Assembly: GCA_934454435.1 (NCBI GenBank)
Contig: CAKSGA010000047.1
Location: 1 to 17,367, forward strand
Length of the DNA stretch: 17,367 nt
Reading direction: 5' to 3'
Origin: an uncultured Oscillospiraceae bacterium
GTDB lineage: Bacteria; Bacillota; Clostridia; Oscillospirales; Ruminococcaceae
In this document: in pieces, positions 1 through 6,271 of the stretch
How positions within the stretch are numbered: the first letter of the stretch is position 1
Layout of the letters: the number at the start of each line of letters is the position of its first letter
Program-made: the position numbers and the translations under genes
Notes under the pieces: model-generated
The model's database searches: none
What the model was told of the DNA's origin: nothing
What the model saw: the letters and a program-made list of their open reading frames with translations, nothing else

Positions 1-371
1 CCCACATCAAGGGAAATACTCGTTTCCTTGGTGGTAATGCCGAGGTTTCTGACCTCTTCTTCGCTCAGCGGAGTAGGCTGTGACCCTGGACCCACGAAAC
101 CGGTAACGCCACGTGTATTGCGGCAGATATACCATGATTCATTAGTAATGATCATCTTAACGAAAACATAGCTGGGGAAGAGCTTCTCCTCGACTTCTAC
201 CTCCTTGCCGTTCTCCTTGACCTGCTTGGTCATCTCAACGGGAAGATAGACCTCTTCAATGAGGTTCTGAAGCCCTCTGTTCTCAACGACCTTCATTATG
301 TCGCTGGCAACTTTGTTCTCGTAGCCGGAATATGTGTGCAGTATATACCACTTTGCCTCGGTGTCAGCCAT
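1..371 (-). CDS. nusG: NusG, transcription elongation/antitermination factor (N-terminal part)
   Basis: The first 123 codons are visible; the gene runs off the left edge, so the C-terminal KOW domain is not seen. The visible protein begins MADTEAKWYILHTYSGYENK, the standard start of the NusG N-terminal (NGN) domain, and contains LFPSYVFVKM and TRGVTGFVG, both typical of that domain. NusG binds RNA polymerase at the clamp and couples it to Rho or to the ribosome; in Firmicutes it also promotes pausing. The ATG follows a GGGGG ribosome-binding site. It lies 19 bp downstream of secE and is the third gene of the rpmG-secE-nusG transcript, an order found in many Firmicutes, where rplK-rplA usually follow. 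Identification is secure; only the end is missing. Confidence 0.96.
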   Translation of the reverse strand, partial: MADTEAKWYILHTYSGYENKVASDIMKVVENRGLQNLIEEVYLPVEMTKQVKENGKEVEVEEKLFPSYVFVKMIITNESWYICRNTRGVTGFVGPGSQPTPLSEEEVRNLGITTKETSISLDV

Positions 372-390
372 ATTTACCCCCTTGAACGTG

Positions 391-720
391 TCAGCCCAGT
401 ATCAGCGAGTTTATCAGGGCGAAGAGCGAATCAATTCCGAAAATGAACAGACCAGCCAGCAGACATACAACGATAACGACTATAGTGTTATGCGTAGTCT
501 CCTTGGGCGTGGGCCATACGACCTTCTTGAATTCCGCCTTGCAGTCCTTGAAATACTTTACGATACCTTTTTTCGGCTTCTTTGCGGACGCCTTCCTGGA
601 CTTGTCCTTAGCGTCCTTGTCCTTGGACTTTTTATCCTTGGAGCCTGCGCTTTCCTTTACATCGGAAACCTGGTCGGGAGTGTCAGTGCCAACGTTATTC
701 TTTTCGATCTCGTTTGCCAT
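391..720 (-). CDS. secE: SecE, preprotein translocase subunit
   Basis: A 109-residue protein with a charged Lys/Asp/Ser-rich N-terminal half (residues about 1-52), then the SecE signature around KYFKDCKAEFKKVVWPTPKE, then one membrane helix (about residues 81-104). SecE is the clamp subunit of the SecYEG channel that moves unfolded proteins across or into the cytoplasmic membrane. The start is supported by AGGAGGAG a few bases upstream. It sits 15 bp after rpmG and 19 bp before nusG, which fits one operon. The low-complexity Lys-rich N-terminal extension is longer than in minimal one-helix SecE proteins of about 60 residues, but such extensions are common. No anomalies. Confidence 0.97.
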   Translation of the reverse strand: MANEIEKNNVGTDTPDQVSDVKESAGSKDKKSKDKDAKDKSRKASAKKPKKGIVKYFKDCKAEFKKVVWPTPKETTHNTIVVIVVCLLAGLFIFGIDSLFALINSLILG

Positions 721-735
721 TTAGACTCCTCCTGA

Positions 736-885
736 TTACTTTGTTTCCTTGTGAAGAGTATGCTTTTTGCAGAAGCGGCAGTACTTGTTCATTTCAAGTC
801 TGTCAGGATCATTCTTCTTGTTCTTCATGGTGTTGTAGTTGCGCTGCTTGCATTCTGTACACGCCAGTGTAATTTTAACTCTCAC
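736..885 (-). CDS. rpmG: 50S ribosomal protein L33 (Cys4 type)
   Basis: A 49-residue protein read from a GTG codon, with a strong AGGAGG ribosome-binding site upstream in the complement of 891-900. The translation starts (M)[18 protein letters not shown] and ends [10 protein letters not shown], which is L33. Two CxxC pairs (TECK-type, residues 9-12; YCRFC, residues 36-39) identify it as the zinc-binding (C+) form; Firmicutes often carry a second, Cys-free copy elsewhere for zinc limitation. L33 sits near the E site of the large ribosomal subunit. It is first in the transcript with secE and nusG. No tRNA-Trp lies between rpmG and secE, unlike in some related genomes. Confidence 0.96.
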   Translation of the reverse strand: MRVKITLACTECKQRNYNTMKNKKNDPDRLEMNKYCRFCKKHTLHKETK

Positions 886-1029
886 TTTCGGCACCTCCTA
901 TTTTCTTGCCCTTTCAGGCATTATTGCCTCCCTCGTCTGCGGAATTGCAGGTTATAAACGATGGCATATCTTTCCATGCCGTATCCTGAAAATAGGCACA
1001 AAAAAATAAACCCCATTCGAGGTATCACC
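886..1029 (-). other. rpmG leader with possible 18-residue upstream ORF
   Basis: The stretch of about 315 bases between rpmG and clpB holds the rpmG promoter, this leader and the clpB terminator. In the leader I see two small hairpins (GGCAT/ATGCC near 965-982 and AGGCA/TGCCT near 915-928). A short ORF occupies 921-977: its ATG lies 6 nt after AGGA and it encodes MERYAIVYNLQFRRRGRQ. No known ribosomal-protein leader motif was recognised. Whether the short ORF is translated is uncertain; it could be chance. Confidence 0.3.
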
Positions 1030-1058
1030 ATTATACCACAAATATCAGGCCTTGTCAA
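1030..1058 (-). promoter_or_regulatory. SigA promoter of rpmG-secE-nusG
   Basis: On the minus strand TTGACA (1053-1058) and TATAAT (1030-1035) are separated by 17 bp. The spacer ends TTGTGG, giving a TGTG element just upstream of the -10. The predicted transcript starts near 1023, leaving a leader of about 138 nt before rpmG. Confidence 0.88.
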
Positions 1059-1125
1059 GCATAATTTCATATTTTTCTTGAGTTGAACGGCAAAAAATAT
1101 ATTTTCTTTTCTATTATTTATAAAT

Positions 1126-1157
1126 AAGGAAAAGGCAGCCCCGGTCATGGGACTGCC
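1126..1157 (-). terminator. Intrinsic terminator of clpB
   Basis: On the minus strand, 45 bases past the clpB stop, a 9-bp stem (GGCAGTCCC with GGGGCTGCC, one G-T wobble) and a 6-base loop are followed by TTTTCCTT. Confidence 0.75.
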
Positions 1158-1201
1158 CTCTGCTGTCGGGCGGCGCTTTTTTTGCACCCCGGCAGTTTGT
1201 T

Positions 1202-3811
1202 TTATTCATTATGCGAAACGTAGGAAGTGAGCTCTCCGTTCATCTCATCAATGGTGATGGTGTCGCCCTGACGCACCTCGTCCCGGAGTATCTCCTTAGC
1301 GACCATGGTTTCGACATTCCGCTGAATGTATCTCTTGAGCGGACGTGCACCGAAGTTCGGGTCGTAGCTTGCGTCAACTATCGCCTGCTTTGCCCTGTCG
1401 GTGATCTCAAGGGAGATCTGCTTGTCCTTCAGGCGCTTCTTGAGGGAAGCGGCGAGCAGGTCGATTATCTTGAATATCTCCTCCTTGCGCAGAGGCTTGT
1501 AGAAGATTATCTCGTCAAGACGGTTCAGGAACTCAGGTCTGAACGACTGCTTCAGCAGGGCGTCCACGGACTTCTTTGCATCCTCAGATATCTCGCCCTC
1601 GTCGTTTATGCCGTCGAGTATGAACTGCGAACCGAGGTTGGAGGTCAGTATGATTATCGTGTTGCGGAAGTCCACGGTACGGCCCTGGCCATCAGTGATA
1701 CGGCCGTCATCAAGCACCTGGAGAAGTACGTTGAATACGTCCGGGTGAGCCTTTTCGACCTCATCAAAAAGCACGACGGAATAGGGCTTGCGGCGTACTA
1801 CCTCGGTGAGCTGACCGCCCTCCTCATAGCCGACATATCCTGGAGGCGCTCCGATAAGTCTGGACACGCTGTATTTCTCCATATATTCGCTCATGTCAAG
1901 GCGGACTATGCTGTGCTCGTCATCGAACAGGGCTTCTGCGAGCGCCTTTGCAAGCTCGGTCTTGCCGACGCCGGTAGGACCAAGGAACAGGAACGAACCC
2001 AGCGGTTTCTTCGGGTCGTTGATACCGGCACGGGAGCGCATGATGGCTTCGGTGACACGGTCTACCGCCTCGTCCTGACCGATAACACGCTTGTGCAGCG
2101 TGTCGCCCAGTGCGAGTATCTTCTCACGCTCGCCCTCGACCAGCTTGGATACCGGGATACCCGTCCAGCGGGACACGATGCGTGCTATCTCGTCCTCACC
2201 GACCTTATCACGCAGCAGGCTGTCGTTCTTTGCCTTTTCTGCGAGCTCTTCCTCCTTTTCAAGCTCTGCCTGGAGCTTCGGGAGGGTGCCGTACTGGAGC
2301 TCTGCCGCCTTGTTCAGATTGTACTCACGCTTTGCCTTTTCTATCTCGCCGTTGGTGTTCTCTATCTCCTTACGAAGATCCTGCACCTTGGTGATGGCGT
2401 TCTTCTCGTTCTGCCACTTTGCTTTCATGGCGTTGAACTTCTCACGCTTCTCGGCAAGCTCTTTCTGTATCTCCACAAGGTGCTCCTGGGAAAGCTTGTC
2501 AGTTTCCTTTTTCAGGGCGGCTTCTTCTATCTCGTCCTGCATGATGGAACGGCTGATCTCGTCCAGCTCCTGCGGCATGCTGTCCATTTCGGTGCGTATC
2601 ATTGCGCAGGCTTCATCTACAAGGTCTATCGCCTTATCCGGCAGGAAACGGTCGGTGATGTACCGGTTGGAGAGCGTCGCAGCGGCGATTATCGCACTGT
2701 CGTGTATCTTTACGCCGTGGAACACCTCGTAACGCTCCTTCAGGCCTCTCAGTATAGAGATAGTGTCCTCCACGGAGGGCTCGTCCGCCATTACGGTCTG
2801 GAAACGGCGCTCCAGTGCGGGGTCCTTTTCGATATACTTGCTGTACTCGTCAAGAGTGGTTGCGCCGATGCAGTGGAGCTCGCCCCTTGCCAGCATAGGC
2901 TTCAGCAGGTTGCCGGCGTCCATTGCGCCGCCGTTCTTTCCTGCGCCGACTATCAGGTGTATCTCATCAATGAACAGCAGTATGCGTCCCTCGCTCTTCT
3001 TGACCTCGTTCAGCACCGCTTTCAGACGTTCCTCGAATTCGCCCTGATACTTTGCGCCTGCGATCAGTGCACCCATATCCAGGGAGAACAGCTTTCTGTC
3101 CTTCAGGTTAGAGGGAACATCACCACGTACTATTCTCAGCGCAAGGCCCTCAACTATAGCGGTCTTGCCGACGCCGGGCTCACCGATAAGGCAGGGGTTG
3201 TTCTTGGTCTTTCTGGAGAGTATGCGGATAACGCTGCGTATCTCATTGTCACGCCCGATAACAGGGTCGAGCTTGTTCTGGCGAGCCAGCTCCACAAGGT
3301 CCTGGCCATACTTGTTCAGGACATCGTAGGTTTCTTCCGGCTCCTGGGAAGTCACTCTTGCGCTTCCACGTATCTCAGAGATAGCCTTGAGCAGCTTGTC
3401 CCTGGTCACGCCGAAGCTGCGGAAGATCCCCGCTACTCCGCTGGAGGGCTTCTCAGCCAGGGCGAGCAGCAGGTGCTCAACGCTGACATACTCGTCCTTC
3501 ATGCGCTCCGCCTGGGCTTCCGCCTCGATGAACGCCTTGTCGAGGTCAGGGGAAACGTAAATCTTGCCGGCTTCCCTGCCGCTGCCGGAGACCCTCGGCA
3601 TGCCCTCGATGAAGTGCAGCGCCGCCTGCTGGACAGCGTTGGCGTCAACGTTCATCTTTGTGAGCACCTGGGACGCAAGGCTGCCGTCCTGGGTAAGAAG
3701 CGCATACAGCAGGTGCTCCTGCTCCACGCAGTTGTTCTGATAGCTGATGGAGATATCCTGCGCCGACTGTACGGCTTCAAGGGATTTCTTGGTGTACTTG
3801 TTAGGATTCAT
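1202..3811 (-). CDS. clpB: ClpB, ATP-dependent protein disaggregase
   Basis: An 869-residue Hsp100 chaperone of normal ClpB length. It has two Clp-N repeats (about residues 1-145), AAA+ module 1 with Walker A GEPGVGKT (210-217), pore loop [11 protein letters not shown] (252-262) and Walker B LLFIDEIH (278-285), and a long coiled-coil M-domain (about 405-530) that separates ClpB from ClpC/ClpA. AAA+ module 2 has Walker A GPTGVGKT (611-618), pore loop GYVG (658-661) and Walker [13 protein letters not shown] (679-690). ClpB threads aggregated proteins through its hexamer pore and works with DnaK. AAAGGAGG lies before the ATG. It starts 18 bp after the stop of a putative ribbon-helix-helix protein and appears co-transcribed with it. 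I saw no CIRCE element or CtsR repeat upstream, so heat-shock control here may differ from the usual Firmicutes scheme. Confidence 0.98.
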   Translation of the reverse strand: MNPNKYTKKSLEAVQSAQDISISYQNNCVEQEHLLYALLTQDGSLASQVLTKMNVDANAVQQAALHFIEGMPRVSGSGREAGKIYVSPDLDKAFIEAEAQAERMKDEYVSVEHLLLALAEKPSSGVAGIFRSFGVTRDKLLKAISEIRGSARVTSQEPEETYDVLNKYGQDLVELARQNKLDPVIGRDNEIRSVIRILSRKTKNNPCLIGEPGVGKTAIVEGLALRIVRGDVPSNLKDRKLFSLDMGALIAGAKYQGEFEERLKAVLNEVKKSEGRILLFIDEIHLIVGAGKNGGAMDAGNLLKPMLARGELHCIGATTLDEYSKYIEKDPALERRFQTVMADEPSVEDTISILRGLKERYEVFHGVKIHDSAIIAAATLSNRYITDRFLPDKAIDLVDEACAMIRTEMDSMPQELDEISRSIMQDEIEEAALKKETDKLSQEHLVEIQKELAEKREKFNAMKAKWQNEKNAITKVQDLRKEIENTNGEIEKAKREYNLNKAAELQYGTLPKLQAELEKEEELAEKAKNDSLLRDKVGEDEIARIVSRWTGIPVSKLVEGEREKILALGDTLHKRVIGQDEAVDRVTEAIMRSRAGINDPKKPLGSFLFLGPTGVGKTELAKALAEALFDDEHSIVRLDMSEYMEKYSVSRLIGAPPGYVGYEEGGQLTEVVRRKPYSVVLFDEVEKAHPDVFNVLLQVLDDGRITDGQGRTVDFRNTIIILTSNLGSQFILDGINDEGEISEDAKKSVDALLKQSFRPEFLNRLDEIIFYKPLRKEEIFKIIDLLAASLKKRLKDKQISLEITDRAKQAIVDASYDPNFGARPLKRYIQRNVETMVAKEILRDEVRQGDTITIDEMNGELTSYVSHNE

Positions 3812-3829
3812 ATAACTGCCTCCTTTATA

Positions 3830-4483
3830 TCAAATGATAACCTGCTGCCGGACTATCAGACCGGAGTAGCTGCGTTCCGCCGCAGCCTCCGCCCTGGCAG
3901 TATCCGGGAGCATGCTGAAATAGTGTTTCATGGTTTCGTCCAGCATGGACATGTAATCTGCGACCGCCTGACCGAGTGCCTCATCAGAAATGCCCTCCGG
4001 CGGCATATTGAGCGTCCTTATGAACCTCCCCGGCTCTATGGCGAATGCGATGTCCTGGGACAGCCTGTCGGCAATGTACTTCTGCTCGAGAACCGTCCAG
4101 CAGGTGAAAAATCCGCCGAGGTCGCTGTACAGCTGCTCGCTCTGCGTGCGGACCGTCACCCGCAGTTCCCCGGCACGTCTGCTGCCGGCGCCGTAGACCT
4201 CCACCGAGTAGCGGAGCGTCGGCTTATAGCGGTATTTCAGGGCGGTGCGGCATGCGACCGTAGCCGCCGAGGGCTGCTCCGTAAGGAAGAAATCCGTGCC
4301 GACTGCGCTGCGTATCGCTGACGTTATGCTTTTCAGCCGCATTTCCGGCGTCACACAGCGGACCCTCTCCGCCAGCAGCTGATTCACCATCGCCGAACGG
4401 CTGAGCCCGGAGGCTGCGGCAAGTCCGTCCACAGCCTCCACCACGTCGTCTGACAGGACAAGGCTGTAAATGCTCTTCTTCGT
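3830..4483 (-). CDS. Putative ribbon-helix-helix (CopG/Arc-like) regulator upstream of clpB; probable ACG start
   Basis: I do not recognise a named family. The first conventional start in frame is GTG at 4444, giving 204 residues, but the frame continues upstream and encodes KKSIYSLVLSDDVVEAVDGL, which has the shape of the beta-strand and first helix of a ribbon-helix-helix DNA-binding domain; ASGLSRSAMVNQLLAERV supplies the turn and second helix. A ribosome-binding site GGGGTGAT at 4487-4494 has its GGGG seven bases before an ACG codon (4481-4483), whereas the GTG has none. I therefore place the start at ACG, giving 217 residues; the ACG may be a mutated ATG or a sequence error. The rest (about residues 55-217) has mixed alpha/beta character and no motif I know. 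It is the first gene of the clpB transcript, so it may regulate itself and clpB; that is inference. Confidence 0.7.
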   Translation of the reverse strand, partial: TKKSIYSLVLSDDVVEAVDGLAAASGLSRSAMVNQLLAERVRCVTPEMRLKSITSAIRSAVGTDFFLTEQPSAATVACRTALKYRYKPTLRYSVEVYGAGSRRAGELRVTVRTQSEQLYSDLGGFFTCWTVLEQKYIADRLSQDIAFAIEPGRFIRTLNMPPEGISDEALGQAVADYMSMLDETMKHYFSMLPDTARAEAAAERSYSGLIVRQQVII

Positions 4484-4486
4484 ATT

Positions 4487-4494
4487 ATCACCCC
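4487..4494 (-). promoter_or_regulatory. Ribosome-binding site that points to the ACG start
   Basis: The minus strand reads GGGGTGAT, followed by AAT and then ACG. The GGGG core is seven bases from the ACG. An ATG four bases upstream of this core (4495-4497 region) is followed at once by GGG TGA, so it cannot be the start. Confidence 0.5.
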
Positions 4495-4518
4495 ATGATC
4501 TCCACGAAATTAGGAACC

Positions 4519-4546
4519 GAACGATTTACATATATTTCTATCGTTC
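4519..4546 (-). promoter_or_regulatory. Inverted repeat, candidate operator of the RHH gene-clpB transcript
   Basis: A perfect 7-bp inverted repeat, GAACGAT (4519-4525) and ATCGTTC (4540-4546), with a 14-base A/T-rich spacer. It lies immediately downstream of the predicted transcription start (near 4548), where a bound repressor would block transcription; it could alternatively form an RNA hairpin. It does not match CIRCE or the CtsR heptad repeat. Confidence 0.4.
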
Positions 4547-4554
4547 ATGATGAT

Positions 4555-4583
4555 ATTATACACCCATATTAATAATTTGTCAA
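4555..4583 (-). promoter_or_regulatory. SigA promoter of the RHH gene-clpB operon
   Basis: On the minus strand TTGACA (4578-4583) and TATAAT (4555-4560), spacer 17 bp, both hexamers perfect. It is divergent from the DUF2325 promoter, with about 70 bp of A/T-rich DNA between the two -35 boxes. Confidence 0.85.
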
Positions 4584-4653
4584 GTGTTTTATTAATATTT
4601 TTTTGCATTTTTTTAATTTCTGCACTTTACAGCGAAAAATTCCGGAATACCTC

Positions 4654-4683
4654 TTGACAATTATACATAAAATATGATACAAT
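4654..4683 (+). promoter_or_regulatory. SigA promoter of the DUF2325 gene
   Basis: TTGACA (4654-4659) and TACAAT (4678-4683) with an 18-bp spacer. Predicted start of transcription is near 4690. Confidence 0.75.
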
Positions 4684-4686
4684 CAA

Positions 4687-4702
4687 GTTAGTCAAGAATA
4701 AC
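4687..4702. promoter_or_regulatory. Imperfect GTTAG-N6-CTAAC site at the DUF2325 transcription start
   Basis: GTTAGTCAAGAATAAC differs by one base in the arms from the GTTAG-N6-CTAAC palindrome found at the feo promoter. It overlaps the predicted transcription start, a classical repressor position. Confidence 0.4.
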
Positions 4703-4824
4703 CGGTTCAGAACGCCACCCGAGGCGGCTCCCGGGAATTCACACAAAACGAAGCATATACCCGGTGGTCAGTGAATATTGTCATGGCGCTGGGTTAGTCT
4801 TACCTAATCTGAAAGGAAAAAGAG
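4690..4824 (+). other. Long 5' leader of the DUF2325 gene, partly self-complementary
   Basis: About 135 nt separate the predicted start of transcription from the start codon. Complementary segments include CGCC/GGCG (4713-4716, 4723-4726), ACCGG/CCGGT (4701-4705, 4761-4765) and ATTCAC/GTGAAT (4737-4742, 4771-4776). I compared it from memory with the consensus of common riboswitches (SAM, TPP, cobalamin, THF, c-di-GMP, Mn, purine) and found no convincing match. It may be an unrecognised RNA element or simply a long leader. Confidence 0.3.
4793..4808. promoter_or_regulatory. GTTAG-N6-CTAAT palindrome before the DUF2325 ribosome-binding site
   Basis: GTTAGTCTTACCTAAT has the same TTAG-N6-CTAA core as the two sites at the feo promoter. 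It ends a few bases before the ribosome-binding site of the DUF2325 gene. Confidence 0.4.
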
Positions 4825-5109
4825 ATGAGCGTAGTAGTAATAGGAGGCAACGACAGAATGGCGACCCGATACAAGGACATATGCGAGAGCTACCGCTGCA
4901 AGGCGAAGGTGTTCACGCAGATGCCTGCGGACTTTGCAAGCAAGCTGGGCACGCCGGATCTGATGGTGGTATTCACCAACACATGTTCTCACAAAATGGT
5001 GAACTCCGTAAACCAGAAGTCCGAGAAGCACGGTATCCCAGTTGCACGTATCCACAATGCCAGTGTGAACGCCCTGAAATCAGTCCTGGAGCAGTACACA
5101 AGGCAGTAA
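4825..5109 (+). CDS. DUF2325-family small protein
   Basis: A 94-residue soluble protein beginning MSVVVIGGNDRMATRYKDIC. The N-terminal VVIGGNDRM, the central DLMVVFTNTCSH and the following GIPVARIHN match what I recall of the DUF2325 family: a small alpha/beta fold with a glycine-rich first strand. Function is unknown. Cys20, Cys25, Cys54 and His56 could bind a metal, which is inference. AAAGGAAAAAGAG before the ATG supports the start. It is transcribed alone, towards the feo cluster, and ends at a strong shared terminator. Two TTAG-N6-CTAA-type sites link its control to feo and suggest a role in iron or metal response. Confidence 0.8.
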   Translation: MSVVVIGGNDRMATRYKDICESYRCKAKVFTQMPADFASKLGTPDLMVVFTNTCSHKMVNSVNQKSEKHGIPVARIHNASVNALKSVLEQYTRQ

Positions 5110-5126
5110 GCCACACAAAAACAAAG

Positions 5127-5151
5127 ATGGGCTGCGATGATCGCAGCCCAT
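5127..5151. terminator. Shared bidirectional terminator between the DUF2325 gene and the feo operon
   Basis: An 11-bp perfect stem (ATGGGCTGCGA with TCGCAGCCCAT) and a 3-base loop. The minus-strand side is followed by CTTTGTTTTTG, a good T tract ending the feo operon; the plus-strand T tract (TTCCGTTGT) is weaker. Confidence 0.85.
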
Positions 5152-5198
5152 TTCCGTTGTCAGCATTTACAAAGCACATGCGGATACAGGCTCCGCCC

Positions 5199-5567
5199 TT
5201 ACTGCGGCGTGATGCTCTCCACTGTGTAATCCAGTCCCATGATGGTGCTTCTGATAACGACCTCCGGGAGAGGCTTCTCGGAGCTTATCACGGCGCTGCC
5301 GTCTTTCCAGCTCACTTCAGCAAATACGCCGTCCTGTCGGTTGAATGCAAGAGCTATCCTCGAAGCACACTTGTCACAGTGCATTCCGCCGATCTTAACA
5401 TAATACCTGTGGGAGTAACCGGAGGCGTCCTTTTTGATCTCTTCCCTGATATCTCCACCGCCGGCTCCGCAGCAGCCCTGCTTCCCCCGCTTTATTATGC
5501 TCAGGACCGCAATCACGCACACCACGGCTATCACGGCTATTATTACGATCATTACTACATCACGCAT
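5199..5567 (-). CDS. Membrane-anchored heavy-metal-associated (HMA) domain protein, last gene of the feo cluster
   Basis: Read from the ATG at 5567 it gives 122 residues; an upstream ATG at 5588 would give 129. I prefer 5567 because GGGAG lies nine bases before it and ATGCGTGA overlaps the stop of the preceding gene by 8 bp. The protein has one N-terminal membrane helix (about residues 5-24), a KRGKQGCCGAGGG linker with a Cys pair, then a ferredoxin-like HMA domain (about 52-120) with the metal site GGMHCDKCASRI (CxxC). HMA domains carry Cu(I), Zn or similar soft metals. Here it is bound to the membrane and co-transcribed with ferrous iron transport genes, so the metal is uncertain. It might deliver or sense metal at FeoB, or be a copper chaperone that happens to share the transcript. 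Confidence 0.82.
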   Translation of the reverse strand: MRDVVMIVIIAVIAVVCVIAVLSIIKRGKQGCCGAGGGDIREEIKKDASGYSHRYYVKIGGMHCDKCASRIALAFNRQDGVFAEVSWKDGSAVISSEKPLPEVVIRSTIMGLDYTVESITPQ

Positions 5568-5937
5568 TTGCAGCATCTCCCAGTGCATATTTTACGAGCT
5601 TTTTCACCGTATCCTCAGAAACCTGCGCCACTATCTTCACGGCGTCTGCGTCTGCATCCTGCCCGTCAATACCGACCTTGTTCCGCAGGAAGTCGCACAG
5701 TATCGTGCTGCTTGTAAACAGCGACGACGCCGCCCTGGCGCCCTCCTCTGTAAGAAGTATCTTTCCGTAGGGCTCTTTCAGAATATAGCCCTCCTCGACA
5801 AGACGTCGTGTCATCTTTACGGTGCTCGCTTTCGTCACTCCCACCAGCCTTGATACATCGGACGAATTGACTGGCCCGCCCTTGTTCTCAAGCCGGAAGA
5901 TCGCAAATAGGTACTTTTTCTGTGCATAGGTCAACAT
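5560..5937 (-). CDS. DtxR/MntR-like winged-helix regulator lacking the usual metal ligands
   Basis: A 125-residue protein from the ATG at 5937, preceded by AGGAG; the open frame extends further upstream into the Cys-rich gene but without a ribosome-binding site. The N-terminal half resembles DtxR: TYAQKKYLFAIFRLENKGGP, helix-turn-helix SSDVSRLVGVTKASTVKMTRRLVEEGYI (about residues 24-52), then the wing EPYGKILLTEEG. The dimerisation half (73-116) follows the DtxR pattern, but the usual HRLLERFL is STILCDFL (77-84) and the usual ACRLEH is AVKIVA (99-104). By this hand alignment the positions of DtxR Met10, His79, Glu83, Cys102, Glu105 and His106 are all changed. There is no SH3 domain. It probably binds DNA, perhaps the TTAG-N6-CTAA sites at feo, without classical metal sensing. 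A MarR-like assignment is less likely. Confidence 0.78.
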   Translation of the reverse strand: MLTYAQKKYLFAIFRLENKGGPVNSSDVSRLVGVTKASTVKMTRRLVEEGYILKEPYGKILLTEEGARAASSLFTSSTILCDFLRNKVGIDGQDADADAVKIVAQVSEDTVKKLVKYALGDAANA

Positions 5938-5984
5938 CTGTTTCTCCTGTTTAGGCAGTCTTTTCAGCTTTTTGCTGGCTGACT

Positions 5985-6200
5985 TTATTTCTTTTTCACA
6001 GTGGGAGCTTCTCCCCCGTGACAAGCTCCGCATTCGCTGCAATGGCCGCTGCACGCCCCGCAGGAACCGCAGTTCCCGCCACAGGTGTATCTGCCGGCTT
6101 TCTTGTCCCGGACGAGCTTTATAACTATCAGTACGACCACCGCAAGCACGATAGCTCCGACTAACAGGCTGCCCCAGTTATGCTGTAAAAACTCTAACAT
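5985..6200 (-). CDS. FeoB-associated Cys-rich membrane protein
   Basis: A 71-residue protein from the ATG at 6200, with GGAG nine bases upstream; an earlier ATG at 6209 follows that GGAG too closely. One membrane helix (about residues 12-30) is followed by a basic stretch KLVRDKKAGRY and seven cysteines in a Gly/Ser/Cys/His-rich tail (about 38-62). This matches the small FeoB-associated proteins found directly after feoB in Firmicutes. They are thought to assist FeoB, perhaps by handling iron at its cytoplasmic face as FeoC does in Gammaproteobacteria; biochemical proof is sparse. It is 71 bp after feoB, with a terminator hairpin in the gap, which could lower its expression. Confidence 0.88.
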   Translation of the reverse strand: MLEFLQHNWGSLLVGAIVLAVVVLIVIKLVRDKKAGRYTCGGNCGSCGACSGHCSECGACHGGEAPTVKKK

Positions 6201-6213
6201 AATGATCATCTCC

Positions 6214-6247
6214 AGAAGAAAAGGGCGGCGGAAATCTCCACCGCCCT
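6214..6247 (-). terminator. Intrinsic terminator or attenuator between feoB and the Cys-rich gene
   Basis: On the minus strand a 10-bp stem (AGGGCGGTGG with CCGCCGCCCT, one T-G wobble), 6-base loop, then TTTTCTTCT. The T-rich tail runs directly into the GGAG ribosome-binding site of the next gene, so read-through is needed unless that gene has another promoter. Confidence 0.75.
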
Positions 6248-6271
6248 GCGAATGCAATTCTGAACTATCTG

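Noticed and set aside
901..1020. A tRNA gene in the rpmG leader, as in some Firmicutes near secE.
   Set aside because: I find no cloverleaf, T-loop GTTCRA or acceptor stem in this stretch; only two short hairpins.
1211..4321. A 1036-codon plus-strand open frame opposite clpB.
   Set aside because: It is the antisense frame of clpB and the RHH gene; the G/C-rich third positions of the real gene keep the opposite strand open. The protein on the minus strand is unmistakably ClpB.
4495..4500. ATG immediately upstream of the RHH gene ribosome-binding site as the true start.
   Set aside because: It is followed by GGG TGA, so it encodes only two residues, and it is in another frame.
4740..4776. Resemblance of the DUF2325 leader to part of a THF riboswitch (CACAMAACGAAGC-like words followed by GTGAAT).
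   Set aside because: The conserved 5' half of the THF aptamer (GGAGAGTAG and partners) is absent, and the downstream gene has no link to folate; the likeness is probably chance.
4764..5717. A 317-codon plus-strand open frame covering the DUF2325 gene and its downstream region.
   Set aside because: It lacks a ribosome-binding site, runs in another frame through the DUF2325 gene, a terminator and the reverse complement of the HMA gene, and its translation is compositionally odd (many His, Arg and Tyr).
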